Shown here in pieces: positions 30,369 through 40,875 of a stretch of 64,000 nt of DNA. Position 1 is the first letter of the stretch; every line of letters starts with the position of its first letter. Location: positions 992,001-1,056,000 of the forward strand of contig CAJIZN010000001.1 of assembly GCA_905182065.1 (NCBI GenBank). Reading direction: 5' to 3'. This stretch comes from Candidatus Marisimplicoccus framensis (GTDB lineage: Bacteria; Bacteroidota; Bacteroidia; Flavobacteriales; Flavobacteriaceae). Under the pieces are notes generated by a model that ran no database searches, was not told the DNA's origin, and saw nothing but the letters and a program-made list of their open reading frames with translations. Position numbers and translations under genes: made by a program.

Positions 30369-33293
30369 ATGCAAGGAAACTCATTAATTAAAACTTTTGC
30401 AATTTTATTTGGTATTGTAAGTGTATACCAATTATCATTCACCTTTATTTCTTCAACTCTTGAAAATAAAGCTAAAAATGCTGCTATTGAAAAAATCTCT
30501 GAAGATGAGATTTCTTTTGCTGAAAAAAGAGCAAGTGAAGAGGTCCGATTTCTTGATTCTATTGGAGACTTTCCAGTTCTAATGTATTCATCTTACAATG
30601 ATGCAAAACAAAAAGAATTAAATCAAGGGCTAGATTTAAAAGGAGGGATTAATGTAATACTTCAAATTTCTATTAGAGACCTTTTGAAAGGTCTTTCAGA
30701 GAATTCTATAAATCAGAAATTTAATCAAGCTTTGGACAATGCTGATGAGCTTCAAAAACAGTCTGATCAAACATATTTAGAATCTTTTTTTGATGCATTT
30801 GAATCAAATTCTGATCCAACTAAGTTAACATCTCCTGAGATTTTTGGAAACAGAACATTAAGTTCTGATGTTTCATTTGATACTTCAGATGATGACATGA
30901 AGTCAATTATAAGGGTAAAGATTGATGAATCAATTATTTCTGCTTTTGAAGTTTTAAGAAAACGTATTGATAAATTCGGTGTTACTCAACCTAATATTCA
31001 AAGACTGGGTTCGTCAGGTAGAATATTAATTGAGTTACCTGGTGCCAAAGATATTGATAGAATCCAAAATTTATTACAAAGTACTGCGCAATTAGAATTC
31101 TGGGAAACATATAAAAATGACGATTTTATTAACTTTATTTCTTCTGCTAATACATACTTATCATCAATTCAGATAGAAAATCTTAAATCTGAATCAAGTG
31201 AATCTGACATAGATGATCTTCTGTCAGAAGTTGAGCAAACTTCAGATTCAATTCAAAATAGATCAAATCCTCTTCTAAGTCTTGTAAGAGCTTACAGTTA
31301 TCAAGGTGGGCCAATTATAGCAAGATTTTTACCAAGAGATCAAGAGCTTGTTAATTCATATCTAACTCTTCCAGATGTAAGGAAACTTCTACCAAGAGAT
31401 TACAGGTATGCTAAATTTTTATGGGGTAAAGAGGATCAAGATGGTTTAACAAGTCTTTATGCTATAAAATCAAATAGAGATGACTTATCCCCTTTAAGTG
31501 GGGGGGTAGTTGTAGACGCGTCCCAAACTTATGATGCTGTGGGTGCTGCAGCAGTTTCAATGCAAATGAATGCTCAAGGTGCTAGAGTATGGGAGAGCTT
31601 AACAGGCACAGCTTACAGTCAGAGTTCTAATATTGCAATAGTTTTAGATGATGTTGTATACTCTGCTCCCGGTGTTACAAGAGGCGCAATTAGTGGAGGT
31701 AGGTCAGAAATTACTGGTGAATTTGATTTAAATGAAGCAATAGATTTAGCAAATGTTTTAAGAGCTGGTAAACTTCCTGCTTCTGCATCTATAATTCAAT
31801 CTGAAGTAGTTGGTCCTTCTTTAGGTCAAGAGGCAATTGATAGTGGTGTTTATTCCTTTTTAATTGCATTAATATTTGTTCTTGTTTGGATGATCTTCTA
31901 TTATGGACCTGCAGGTATTTTTGCTGATATTGCACTAATATTAAATATTGTTCTAATATTTGGGATTTTAGCTGGTCTTGGAGCTGTTCTAACTCTTCCA
32001 GGTATAGCAGGTATTGTTCTTACTATAGGTATATCCGTTGATGCTAATGTTTTAATTTTTGAGAGGATTAGGGAAGAATTAAGAAAAGAAAAGGGGTTGA
32101 AGCAATCAATTAATGATGGTTTTAATAATGCACTATCTTCAATATTAGATGCAAACATAACAACTGGTCTAACTGCACTTGTATTATATATTTTTGGTTC
32201 TGGACCAATTAAAGGTTTTGCAACTACTTTACTAATAGGTATAGCAACATCTTTATTTACTGCAATTTTTATAACAAGATTATTAATTGACAATAAAGTA
32301 TTTAAATCTGGAAAACTATCTTTTTCTACAAAATCAACAAAAGATTTATTCAGTAATCTAAAAATAAAATTTTTAAGTAAAAGAAAAGCAACCTACGTGA
32401 TTTCTGCTGTTTTAATTTTTATTAGCATAAGTTCACTTATTGTCCAGGGTTTAAATCAAGGAGTAGACTTTTTAGGTGGAAGATCATATATAGTTAGATT
32501 TGATAAAGAGGTAAAATCGTCTGATATAGAATCTACTCTAAATAACGCTTTTGGAAGTGCTGAGGTTAAAACATTTGGTGCATCAAATCAATTAAAAATT
32601 ACTACTAAATATAAAGTTGATGAGGAAGGTCTTGAGGTAGATAATGAAATTAAAAATATTCTATTTGAAAATCTAAATTCTCAATATATTACTCCACTAA
32701 CATTTCAACAATTTTCTTTGGGTGAAGATGTGGGTATAATGTCTAGTATTAAAGTTGGACCTACTATAGCGGATGATATAAAGCAAAATTCAGTATGGGC
32801 AATTTTTGGCTCCCTAATAATTGTATTCCTATACATATTACTTAGATTTCAAAAGTGGCAATACTCTATAGGAGCTGTTTCTGCTGTTTTTCATGATGTT
32901 CTTATAGTACTTGGTATATTCTCTCTTACATATAAAATAATGCCATTTAATATGGAGATTAACCAAGCTTTTATTGCTGCCTTACTTACTGTAATAGGAT
33001 ATTCCTTAAACGATACTGTAGTTGTATTTGATAGAATTAGAGAATTCTTTAGAATTCATAAATCTTGGGAAAATGATGAAATAGTAAATACTGCTTTAAA
33101 CAGTACTTTAAGTCGTACTCTTAATACTTCATTAACTACACTAATTGTACTTATAGCAATATTTATATTTGGTGGTGAATCAATTAGAGGATTTATGTTT
33201 GCTCTAATTATTGGTGTTTTGGTAGGAACCTATTCATCTGTCTTCATTGCGACTCCAATTATGTTCGATTCTTATAATAAAAAAATTAAATAA
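30369..33293 (+). CDS. secDF: Protein translocase subunit SecDF (fused)
   Basis: A proton-driven motor that pulls exported proteins through SecYEG. The 974-residue fusion has an N-terminal membrane helix, a large periplasmic P1 domain with GLDLKGG near residue 90, a five-helix SecD bundle starting about residue 490 (after SEVVGPSLGQEAI) and containing GIVLTIGISVDANVLIFERIREE, then a SecF half with NQGVDFLGGRSYIVRF and GYSLNDTVVVFDRIREFFR. The SecD and SecF parts are in one frame, as usual in Bacteroidota. It converges with lgt (8-base overlap). Confidence 0.97.
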   Translation: MQGNSLIKTFAILFGIVSVYQLSFTFISSTLENKAKNAAIEKISEDEISFAEKRASEEVRFLDSIGDFPVLMYSSYNDAKQKELNQGLDLKGGINVILQISIRDLLKGLSENSINQKFNQALDNADELQKQSDQTYLESFFDAFESNSDPTKLTSPEIFGNRTLSSDVSFDTSDDDMKSIIRVKIDESIISAFEVLRKRIDKFGVTQPNIQRLGSSGRILIELPGAKDIDRIQNLLQSTAQLEFWETYKNDDFINFISSANTYLSSIQIENLKSESSESDIDDLLSEVEQTSDSIQNRSNPLLSLVRAYSYQGGPIIARFLPRDQELVNSYLTLPDVRKLLPRDYRYAKFLWGKEDQDGLTSLYAIKSNRDDLSPLSGGVVVDASQTYDAVGAAAVSMQMNAQGARVWESLTGTAYSQSSNIAIVLDDVVYSAPGVTRGAISGGRSEITGEFDLNEAIDLANVLRAGKLPASASIIQSEVVGPSLGQEAIDSGVYSFLIALIFVLVWMIFYYGPAGIFADIALILNIVLIFGILAGLGAVLTLPGIAGIVLTIGISVDANVLIFERIREELRKEKGLKQSINDGFNNALSSILDANITTGLTALVLYIFGSGPIKGFATTLLIGIATSLFTAIFITRLLIDNKVFKSGKLSFSTKSTKDLFSNLKIKFLSKRKATYVISAVLIFISISSLIVQGLNQGVDFLGGRSYIVRFDKEVKSSDIESTLNNAFGSAEVKTFGASNQLKITTKYKVDEEGLEVDNEIKNILFENLNSQYITPLTFQQFSLGEDVGIMSSIKVGPTIADDIKQNSVWAIFGSLIIVFLYILLRFQKWQYSIGAVSAVFHDVLIVLGIFSLTYKIMPFNMEINQAFIAALLTVIGYSLNDTVVVFDRIREFFRIHKSWENDEIVNTALNSTLSRTLNTSLTTLIVLIAIFIFGGESIRGFMFALIIGVLVGTYSSVFIATPIMFDSYNKKIK

Positions 33294-34137
33294 CAGACCT
33301 TTTATTTTTTATCAATAAAAAGATAACTCCTGTAATTATAAAAGGAATGCTTAGCCACTGACCAGATGATAGTCCAGGCAAGAATGTTTCTAATCCACCT
33401 TGGCTTTCTTTCACAAATTCAACAACAAACCTGATCGTGAATAAACCAATCAAAAAGAATCCAAACAACCTTCCTTCTTTTTCTCTTATAGATGTTTGAT
33501 ATAACTTGTAGAGTATGATGAAAAGAATAATATAACCAAAGGATTCATATAGCTGAGCAGGATGTCTTGGAAGTGTTTCTCCTCTGTTGATAAATATTAC
33601 ACCCCAGTCACTGCCTGTATATTTTCCAAGAATTTCTGAATTGAAAAAATTACCTATTCTTACAAATGCTCCACCAATTGCAATAGGTATAGTTAGTCTA
33701 TCAAAAATCCATAATAAACTTTTAAAATTATATTTTCTCTTAAATAGTAAGAGTCCAATAGTAATTCCAATTGCAGCTCCATGGCTTGCAAGCCCTCTGA
33801 ATCCAGTAAACTTATAACCATCAATTAATCCTAATATTGAAGAATTTGATGACTCTTGAATAGGTAATAATATTTCAATAATATGATTTTGATAATAGCC
33901 CCATTGATAGAAAAAAACTTCACCAAACCTAGCTCCAAGAAAAACAGAAATCACCATATAAATAAGCATTGGATCAAGATATTTTTCATCTACATTTTCC
34001 TTAAGAAAGAAAGATTTTACTAGATTATAACCTATAAGAAAAGCTAAAATGAACATTAGGCTATACACGTATATAGAAAAGCCACCAATTTCAAAAAGTG
34101 TTTCACTTGGGGACCATTTTATTTGGGAAATTATCAT
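33286..34137 (-). CDS. lgt: Prolipoprotein diacylglyceryl transferase Lgt
   Basis: Inner-membrane enzyme that adds diacylglycerol to the lipobox Cys of prelipoproteins, needed for the many lipoproteins seen in this window. Seven membrane segments; the Lgt signature RIGNFFNSEILGKYTGSDWGV, preceded by HGAAIG, and HPAQLYES. The ATG at 34137 gives MIISQIKWSPSETLF, matching the usual short lead before the first helix; an earlier ATG at 34173 would overlap yidD by 17 bases and is possible. Confidence 0.95.
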   Translation of the reverse strand: MIISQIKWSPSETLFEIGGFSIYVYSLMFILAFLIGYNLVKSFFLKENVDEKYLDPMLIYMVISVFLGARFGEVFFYQWGYYQNHIIEILLPIQESSNSSILGLIDGYKFTGFRGLASHGAAIGITIGLLLFKRKYNFKSLLWIFDRLTIPIAIGGAFVRIGNFFNSEILGKYTGSDWGVIFINRGETLPRHPAQLYESFGYIILFIILYKLYQTSIREKEGRLFGFFLIGLFTIRFVVEFVKESQGGLETFLPGLSSGQWLSIPFIITGVIFLLIKNKRSVI

Positions 34138-34156
34138 TTCTAAATATAAATATATT

Positions 34157-34387
34157 TTATGGAACAGGGTCATACCCTCCTTTAAATAATGAATTGCACT
34201 TCAGTATTCTTTTAGCAGTTAAAAAAGAACCCTTAAAAACTCCATATTTCTTTAAAGCAATAATACCATATTCCGAACATGTTGGAGAGTAAATACAATT
34301 TCCTCCAATTAGAGGTGATATAAATAACCTATAAAATTTTATTAAGAGAATAAAAGGATAAGCAAGAAGCTGACTAATCTTTATCAT
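34157..34387 (-). CDS. yidD: Membrane protein insertion efficiency factor YidD
   Basis: A 76-residue peripheral membrane protein assisting YidC/Sec insertion. Amphipathic N-terminus (LLAYPFILLIKFYRLFISPL), then the family motif CIYSPTCSEYGIIALKKYG, and the end RILKCNSLFKGGYDPVP with the conserved GGYDPVP. It overlaps cysS by 14 bases and lies before lgt, within the folE operon. Confidence 0.94.
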   Translation of the reverse strand: MIKISQLLAYPFILLIKFYRLFISPLIGGNCIYSPTCSEYGIIALKKYGVFKGSFLTAKRILKCNSLFKGGYDPVP

Positions 34388-35807
34388 TTAGATTTACTCC
34401 AATATTAGCAAGTTTGTCTCTGATCTTATCAGAAAGATCATAATTTTTATTTAATCTAGCTTCATCTCTCACTTCTTTAAGTACTTCAAGAATTGAGTCA
34501 TTATTTGAAGTGGTTGAATCATCAAAATTAATCCCAAGAATCTTATTTAAAAATATATTCATCAAGTTTAGAAAGTAATCTCTTTCACGATTACTGATTT
34601 TAATATCAGAATCGTTAATAAATTTTGTAGAATTAAATAATTCAGCAATTAACATTGGAGAATTAAAATCATCATTCAAACATGCATAACATTTATTTTC
34701 CCATTCTTTAATTGTGTTAAATAAAATATCATTTTTTTCATTTGACACCTCACCTTCCTTGACTCTTTTTATGATTTCTAGGAGTCTGTTATAACCTTTT
34801 TCAGATGCTATAAGTGACGAATCACTAATATCAAGAACATTTCTGTAATGAGCTTGTAGGAAGAAAAATCTAATAACATTAGAATCAAATGGTTTAGAAA
34901 AAATATTGTTTTTGCCAGTAATTAATTCAACTGGTAAAATATTATTACCTGTTGATTTAGACATTTTTTTATTGTTAAGGGTTAGCATGTTTGCATGAAT
35001 CCAATATTTAGCTGGATCTTTTCCTGTATGAGCTTTACTTTGTGCAATTTCGCAATCATGATGAGGAAATTTTAAATCCATACCACCTCCATGAATATCA
35101 AAATGATCACCTAAATACTTTTTGCTCATTGCAGTGCACTCAAGATGCCAACCAGGAAATCCTTCACTCCAAGGAGATTTCCATTTCATTAAATGATTGT
35201 TGTCAGCTTTTTTCCATAACGCAAAATCAAATTCATTTTTTTTATCCTCTTGATTGTCTAATGTCCTTGAATTTGATTTTAGATTTTCAAGATCTCTGCC
35301 AGATAAAATTCCGTAATCATTTAATTTATCATATTCTTCTATATCAAAATATACTGAACCATTGGATAGGTAAGCTAGATTTTTATCTATTAAATCCTGA
35401 ATAATAGAGATTTGTTCAATTATATGACCTGATGCAATTGGTTCAATACTAGGATCTAATGCATTAAAGTTAGTAAGTGTATTTTTAAAATCGTTAGTAT
35501 ACTTTTGAGCAACTTCCATTGGCTCAAGCTTTTCAAGTTTAGCTTTTTTAGATATTCTATCTTCTCCACCTTCCTCTAAATGACCAACATCAGTTATATT
35601 TCTAACATATCTTACTTTATAACCAAGATGAATGAAATATCTGTATATAACATCAAAAGAAATAAATGTTCTACAATTTCCAAGGTGAACATCACTATAA
35701 ACAGTAGGTCCACACACATACATTCCAATAGACCCTTTTTCAATAGACTTAAACTTTTCTTTAGAATTACTTAAAGAATTATATATATGTAAGTCTTTTG
35801 AGATCAT
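34374..35807 (-). CDS. cysS: Cysteinyl-tRNA synthetase
   Basis: Class I synthetase that charges tRNA-Cys. Zinc-binding Cys in MYVCGPTVYSDVHLGNCRTF with the HIGH-type motif HLGN, the GFPGWHLECTAMS and GGGMDLKFPHHDCEIAQS motifs carrying the other zinc ligands, and the KMSKSTGNNI loop. 477 residues. The start overlaps the folE stop region by one base, and the C-terminal helical domain ends NIGVNLNDKD. Confidence 0.96.
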   Translation of the reverse strand: MISKDLHIYNSLSNSKEKFKSIEKGSIGMYVCGPTVYSDVHLGNCRTFISFDVIYRYFIHLGYKVRYVRNITDVGHLEEGGEDRISKKAKLEKLEPMEVAQKYTNDFKNTLTNFNALDPSIEPIASGHIIEQISIIQDLIDKNLAYLSNGSVYFDIEEYDKLNDYGILSGRDLENLKSNSRTLDNQEDKKNEFDFALWKKADNNHLMKWKSPWSEGFPGWHLECTAMSKKYLGDHFDIHGGGMDLKFPHHDCEIAQSKAHTGKDPAKYWIHANMLTLNNKKMSKSTGNNILPVELITGKNNIFSKPFDSNVIRFFFLQAHYRNVLDISDSSLIASEKGYNRLLEIIKRVKEGEVSNEKNDILFNTIKEWENKCYACLNDDFNSPMLIAELFNSTKFINDSDIKISNRERDYFLNLMNIFLNKILGINFDDSTTSNNDSILEVLKEVRDEARLNKNYDLSDKIRDKLANIGVNLNDKD

Positions 35808-36487
35808 TAAATATCTGTTTCTAATTTAATATAGTCTAAGAACTCTCTTTTGTATTTTGTCTCCTTAAATTTACCTCCAAACTCAGCAGTTACAGTGCTT
35901 GAATTGTAATCTCTGATTCCTCTGGAGTTTACACATAGATGTTTTGCATCAATTACACATGCAACATCTTCTGTATTAAGAACTTCCTTTAATTCTTTTA
36001 CAATTTGAATATTAAGCCTCTCTTGAACTTGAGGTCTATCTGCATAATATTTAACTATTCTATTCATTTTTGAAAGACCTACAACAGTTCCACTTGATAT
36101 GTATGCAACATGAGCAAGACCAACAATTGGGAGAAGATGATGTTCGCAAGTTGAGTAAAGTGTTATATTTTTTTCTACTAACATTTCTCCATACTTGAAC
36201 TTATTATCAAAAGTAGATGCAACAGGTTTGTTTTCTGGATTAAGACCTCCAAAGATTTCATTAACAAACATTTTTGCCACTCTTTTAGGGGTTCCTTTAA
36301 GACTGTCATCATTCATGTCCATTCCTATTATCTCGAGTATATCATGCATTTTTTCCTGGATGAGCTTGATTTTATCCGAGTTGGAAATCTTGAAAGCATC
36401 TTTTCTTATTGGATTATTGATACTTGAACCAAGGTGGTCATCTCCTAAGGAATCAGTGTCATTTTTAAGTATATCGTGAAGTTTCAT
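35807..36487 (-). CDS. folE: GTP cyclohydrolase I
   Basis: Zinc enzyme converting GTP to dihydroneopterin triphosphate, the first step of folate biosynthesis; folP, a later step, is at 45-46 kb. Zinc ligands sit in YSTCEHHLLPIVG and KHLCVNSRGIRD. The VGLSKMNRIVKYYADRPQVQERLN block and the end TVTAEFGGKFKE are typical. 226 residues, with a family-variable N-terminal 40 residues. First gene of the folE-cysS-yidD-lgt unit, preceded by TATCTTTG at 36514-36507. Confidence 0.95.
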   Translation of the reverse strand: MKLHDILKNDTDSLGDDHLGSSINNPIRKDAFKISNSDKIKLIQEKMHDILEIIGMDMNDDSLKGTPKRVAKMFVNEIFGGLNPENKPVASTFDNKFKYGEMLVEKNITLYSTCEHHLLPIVGLAHVAYISSGTVVGLSKMNRIVKYYADRPQVQERLNIQIVKELKEVLNTEDVACVIDAKHLCVNSRGIRDYNSSTVTAEFGGKFKETKYKREFLDYIKLETDI

Positions 36488-36506
36488 AAATAAAATTTGA
36501 GTTGTA

Positions 36507-36514
36507 CAAAGATA
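36507..36514 (-). promoter_or_regulatory. Candidate -7 box (TATCTTTG) for folE-cysS-yidD-lgt
   Basis: Exact TAnnTTTG on the minus strand, 19 bases upstream of the folE ATG at 36487, in the 50-base gap after the outer-membrane protein gene. Confidence 0.55.
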
Positions 36515-36537
36515 GTTATTATGTCGTTAAATAGAAG

Positions 36538-38037
36538 TTAAATTTTGATAGTAAATGAAGCATATAGGGACAAAATATTTTTATCAATAGAGTATTTGTT
36601 TGTTAAACCTTTACTGTATAGTCTATTTTGATTATAATTATTAGACTTGGTTATTCCTATATCAAATTCCATATAATCGTAGTTTAATCCTAAGCCTGCT
36701 GACACGCCACTTATTTTATTATCTAGACTAGAGTCTGGGCCTTTATATGAAAAATAACCAGCTCTTAGATTAAGATTTTTAATTCTGTATTCACCACCAA
36801 ATCTAAAAGACTCGGAATAACCTGCTAACTTATTTTCTATTGAATAATTAAGTGAATTTAAATAGGAATCTTTGCCATTATTATCATCAAATTTAGAATT
36901 TTTAAATTTTGTTATTTCATAATCAAAACTTAGTAAACCTTTTTTACCAAATATATATGCTAGACTGAATAAGGACTTAGATGGAAGGGTTAGTTTATAC
37001 TCATCATAAATATTTACAGTATTTGGGTCTATTCTATATTTAGCCAGACCCTCCTTCTCATTAATATCAGTTTCAACAAATTGTGTATTCTCCTCCTCAA
37101 TTTTAAGATTTGTAGGACTAGTATAAGAAAGTCCAAATCTAAACTGTTTAATTTTAATTATAGTTCCAATTTGAAATGACAACCCATTTCCTAGAGCTAA
37201 TAAATCTTCTTTAAAAAGAACTCTATTTACATTAGAATCATTTGAATAACCACTCTCCTGGAATACTTTAGTTTCTTCAAATACTGTCTCATGAAAGTTA
37301 ATATTTATACCAGTGAAAATATAGTTATTAAAGGAAGTGCCAAAATTGACACTATGTTTCAAGTGATCTCCAGTTCTATTAATTTCAAGGCCTTGATTCA
37401 GATTATCATATTTAGAATTAGAAATATAATTTGTATAATCCTCACCCGATTGATTGATTATATAGCTTTGATATCCAAGAAATGCTTGTTGATCTGCAAA
37501 ACCATAATTATCTCCTAAATAATTATAGACACTTTGTGTTGTTTCGTCATCATAAATTAGTAGATCTTCATAAGGAATTCCGTCAGCATAATGTAAGAAG
37601 TAACTATCTATTCCATTATTGTTGTTTCCTGATAAATTATATGAACTACTAAAATCACTTAGCACACTTAGATTATACGCTATTGAAAATTTAGACTTTC
37701 TATTTTCATAAACTAATACAACCCCAGATCCTCCATATGAAAACAAATCATTTTTTGAATTAGAATTAGAGTTATTAAAATTATTAGTAATCTTTTGATT
37801 CTTATATTTTAAAGTAATTCCTATTTCTGAATCAAGAAAAACGGAAGAACTAGCTGGATTTATTGAAATTGCAGAAAGATCTCCACCTAATGCTCCAAAA
37901 GCTCCACCCATAGAGTTAAATCTAGATGTTCCTTCATGATTAAATGAATTATATCTTAATACATCTTCATATGTTTGAGATATAGATAATTGATTAATAC
38001 TTAAGAATAAGTAAAGCAAAAAAACTTTTTTAAACAT
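36538..38037 (-). CDS. OmpP1/FadL-like outer-membrane protein
   Basis: A 499-residue beta-barrel. Signal peptide FKKVFLLYLFLSINQLSISQ, then DVLRYNSFNHEGTSRFNSMGGAFGALGGDLSAISINPASS, the N-terminal hatch motif of the Bacteroidota hemin-receptor/OmpP1-like group, followed by alternating amphipathic strands ending in SLYASFTIKI. Ligand unknown; FadL relatives move hydrophobic molecules. It lies directly after the damaged lipoprotein gene, with its ATG one base before the other gene's stop. Confidence 0.85.
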   Translation of the reverse strand: MFKKVFLLYLFLSINQLSISQTYEDVLRYNSFNHEGTSRFNSMGGAFGALGGDLSAISINPASSSVFLDSEIGITLKYKNQKITNNFNNSNSNSKNDLFSYGGSGVVLVYENRKSKFSIAYNLSVLSDFSSSYNLSGNNNNGIDSYFLHYADGIPYEDLLIYDDETTQSVYNYLGDNYGFADQQAFLGYQSYIINQSGEDYTNYISNSKYDNLNQGLEINRTGDHLKHSVNFGTSFNNYIFTGININFHETVFEETKVFQESGYSNDSNVNRVLFKEDLLALGNGLSFQIGTIIKIKQFRFGLSYTSPTNLKIEEENTQFVETDINEKEGLAKYRIDPNTVNIYDEYKLTLPSKSLFSLAYIFGKKGLLSFDYEITKFKNSKFDDNNGKDSYLNSLNYSIENKLAGYSESFRFGGEYRIKNLNLRAGYFSYKGPDSSLDNKISGVSAGLGLNYDYMEFDIGITKSNNYNQNRLYSKGLTNKYSIDKNILSLYASFTIKI

Positions 38038-39162
38038 CTAGTTTATCTTTCCGCCTCCACCTCTTGAACCTGAAGAACTACCTTTTGAACCACCACCGCT
38101 AACTCCACCAGAGGAGTAGGAGCTTCCTCCTTGTGATGATCTTGAAGAACTACTAGAGTATGAGCTTGTCTAGACCTGTAGAAGAGTTATTAAATTGAGT
38201 ACGACTTGTGGAACCTATATTGTCATACCTAGAGGTTCTGCTGAAGGAGTTTCCTCTTTGACTTGGATTAGTAGATCTAACTTGTCTATATGCTTCTCTT
38301 ACGTAATCATTTTTAATAGCACTTAAGTTAGGAATAGATCTATTTCTGTTGATGTTATTTTGATATGAGCTACCTCGAGAATAAACTCCGATTAATTATT
38401 GTCCTTAACCTGTCTTAAGTTTGGACTTTTATTAACTCTATCAAAGTCTGAATCTCCTGTTCTGTTAATATAACTCCTCCATATGATCCAAGTCTTGAAT
38501 AAAGACTTGAAACTCTTACTCCTTGAGAATCTTTTTTCTTCCACTTTCATTAGTTGAGTTTTCTTCACCTCTTCTTGAAGCAGAGTTACTAAAACTTACT
38601 CTAGTTGAACTAGCCTTTTCATTTCCGTATTGATCTTTATAAGCAGTTTCATACATACCACCATTATACCAAGGGTAATTTCTAGAATGTCTCATCATAT
38701 ACCAATAGTAATTTCCTAATGAAGTTGCATATGGAGAAAAATAGAAATTCATAGGTCCATAAAAAGGGTAACCTAAACTATATGCAAAGCTATTATAGAA
38801 AAAAGGTGATCTAAACCCATAATTTATAAATGATCCATTATTAGAGAAGAATGGATTATATCCCATATTATAAGAAAAAGGATCGAGATAAAATCTTCCA
38901 AAACTTGGAAAGAAATTATTTACAACCTCTCTTGAATCAGGATTAGCTCCCCATGGTAAATTTCCAGAATCAGTATCACTAGAATTAGTTAGAAGAGATT
39001 CATCTGCTAAATCTTTAAATACAACTTCATAATCAGTACCTCTTTCATTTGATACATAGATACCATCATTATCACTGTAATATGATGCTAGTTGATATGA
39101 AGAACAACTAACAAATAATGCAGAAATATAAAAATTTTAAAAGACACTATTATTTTTCCCAT
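38038..39162 (-). pseudogene. Broken Gly/Ser/Tyr-rich lipoprotein gene with five frameshifts
   Basis: Reading from the ATG at 39162, a lipoprotein signal (MGKIIVSFKIFIF then ALFVSCSS after a -1 shift at about 39121) leads into a SYYSDNDGIYVSNERG segment, a Phe/Tyr-rich middle (YNPFFSNNGSFINYGF, YWYMMRHSRNYPWYNGGM), and a Ser/Gly-rich end (GSSYSSGGVSGGGSKG) with stop TAG at 38040-38038. Further breaks: -1 at about 38533, -1 at 38470, -1 at 38394, +1 at 38167. Not a family I can name with certainty; similar lipoproteins accompany OmpP1-like genes beside proS in flavobacteria. Genuine decay or poor sequence are both possible. Confidence 0.65.
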
Positions 39163-39167
39163 GTATA

Positions 39168-39175
39168 CAAATTTA
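39168..39175 (-). promoter_or_regulatory. Candidate -7 box (TAAATTTG) abutting the lipoprotein start
   Basis: Exact TAnnTTTG with only five bases between it and the ATG at 39162, so a transcript from it would be nearly leaderless. It would drive the lipoprotein and the OmpP1-like gene. Confidence 0.45.
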
Positions 39176-39276
39176 TAAATAATTTATTAAACTAATATTA
39201 CTACTTTTACATTTACTTATATAAAATACAATAATTATGCCAATTATTTATTATAATTCTAAATTACATTGAGTTC

Positions 39277-40755
39277 ATGGGAAAGAAAATAACTTCTAGA
39301 GAAGAAGACTATTCTAAGTGGTATAATGATATTGTTTCAGAAGCAGGACTTGCTGAATCTTCAGACGTAAGAGGATGTATGGTTATTAAGCCATATGGCT
39401 TTGCTATATGGGAATTAATGAAATCTCAGCTAGATATAATGTTTAAGGAGACAGGGCATGAAAATGCTTATTTTCCATTATTTGTTCCTAAATCTTTATT
39501 TGAAGCAGAAGAAAAAAATGCTGCAGGTTTTGCCAAAGAATGTGCAATAGTGACTCATTATAGATTGAAAAATGATCCTGAGAAAAAGGGTAAATTAATT
39601 GTTGATCCAGATTCAAAGCTAGAAGAAGAGTTGATTGTAAGACCAACAAGTGAGGCAATTATATGGAAGACTTACAAAAAATGGATTCAATCTTACAGAG
39701 ATCTACCTATTCTTATTAATCAATGGGCAAATGTTGTAAGATGGGAAATGAGAACAAGATTATTTTTGAGAACAGCTGAGTTTCTATGGCAGGAAGGTCA
39801 TACTGCTCATGCTACAAAAGAAGAGGCACTTATTGAAACAAAATTGATAAATGATTTATATTCTGATTTTGCTGAGAAATACATGGCTATGCCTGTAGTG
39901 AAAGGTTATAAATCTGAATCTGAAAGATTTGCAGGTGCTGAAGAAACATTATGTATTGAAGCATTAATGCAAGATGGTAAAGCTCTTCAAGCTGGTACCT
40001 CTCACTTTTTAGGTCAAAACTTTGCAAAAGCATTTGATGTTAAGTTTGCTGATAAATCAGGAAAACTTGAATATGTTTGGGCAACATCTTGGGGAGTTTC
40101 AACTAGGTTAATGGGAGCATTAATTATGTCTCATAGTGATGACCTTGGGTTAGTTCTCCCTCCGTTACTTGCTCCAATTCAAATTATTATAATTCCTTTG
40201 ATTAAGTCTAAAGATGATCCTAAAAAAATATTAGATAAAACAAACGAACTATTTGAATCATTAAAAAGTCAAGGAATTAGAGTCAAAATTGATAATAGAG
40301 AAAATTCTAGCCTAGGGTTTAAGCTTAATGATTCTGAAGTTAAAGGAATTCCTATGAGAATAGTTATTGGTGAAAAGGAAATTGATAACAATGAATTTGA
40401 AGTATTTTATCGACATAATCTTAAAAAAATATCCTCAAATTTTGATAACCTTATTGACATTGTTAGTTCTTCTTTAACTACTGTTCAGACTGAAATGATT
40501 ACTAATTCAAAGAAAAGGTTAAAGAAAAACACTCATGAAGTAAACACTTATGATGAGTTTAAAGAATTAATATCAAATCAAAGTGGTTTTGTTATTGCAG
40601 GTTGGGATGGAACTAATGAGACGGAGGAAGCAATTAAAAGTGAAACAAAAGCTACAATTAGATGTATACCTGAAAACCTTGATTCTAAAGGGGTGACATG
40701 CATTTATTCTGGTAAGCCAGCACGTTATAAAGTAATATTTTCAAAATCTTATTGA
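39277..40755 (+). CDS. proS: Prolyl-tRNA synthetase (archaeal/eukaryotic-like short type)
   Basis: Class II synthetase charging tRNA-Pro. Motif 2 and 3 regions: [49 protein letters not shown] and [16 protein letters not shown]. The 492-residue length, without the editing insertion of the E. coli type, and a C-terminal end in a zinc-like ribbon region ([18 protein letters not shown]) identify the type 3 enzyme common in Bacteroidota. The gene ends 34 bases before tRNA-Glu. Confidence 0.96.
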   Translation: MGKKITSREEDYSKWYNDIVSEAGLAESSDVRGCMVIKPYGFAIWELMKSQLDIMFKETGHENAYFPLFVPKSLFEAEEKNAAGFAKECAIVTHYRLKNDPEKKGKLIVDPDSKLEEELIVRPTSEAIIWKTYKKWIQSYRDLPILINQWANVVRWEMRTRLFLRTAEFLWQEGHTAHATKEEALIETKLINDLYSDFAEKYMAMPVVKGYKSESERFAGAEETLCIEALMQDGKALQAGTSHFLGQNFAKAFDVKFADKSGKLEYVWATSWGVSTRLMGALIMSHSDDLGLVLPPLLAPIQIIIIPLIKSKDDPKKILDKTNELFESLKSQGIRVKIDNRENSSLGFKLNDSEVKGIPMRIVIGEKEIDNNEFEVFYRHNLKKISSNFDNLIDIVSSSLTTVQTEMITNSKKRLKKNTHEVNTYDEFKELISNQSGFVIAGWDGTNETEEAIKSETKATIRCIPENLDSKGVTCIYSGKPARYKVIFSKSY

Positions 40756-40780
40756 AATATTAAAATTTAAATTAAATTTG
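40752..40780 (+). promoter_or_regulatory. Promoter for tRNA-Glu (TTG-N18-TAAATTTG)
   Basis: TTG at 40752-40754 and TAAATTTG at 40773-40780 form a good Bacteroidota promoter, ending 9 bases before the tRNA 5' end. The -33 element overlaps the last codons of proS. Confidence 0.65.
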
Positions 40781-40789
40781 CACCCGAAA

Positions 40790-40861
40790 GGCCCGTTCGT
40801 CTATCGGTTAGGACCTCAGGTTTTCATCCTGGAAAGAGGGGTTCGATTCCCCTACGGGCTA
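40790..40861 (+). tRNA. tRNA-Glu (anticodon TTC)
   Basis: Cloverleaf with acceptor GGCCCGT/ACGGGCT (first pair G-U), D-arm GTCTATCGGTTAGGAC, anticodon loop TTTTCAT containing TTC, and T-arm GGGGTTCGATTCCCC. CCA is not encoded. Sits between proS and rpsT. Confidence 0.96.
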
Positions 40862-40875
40862 CAAAATTAAAAATT

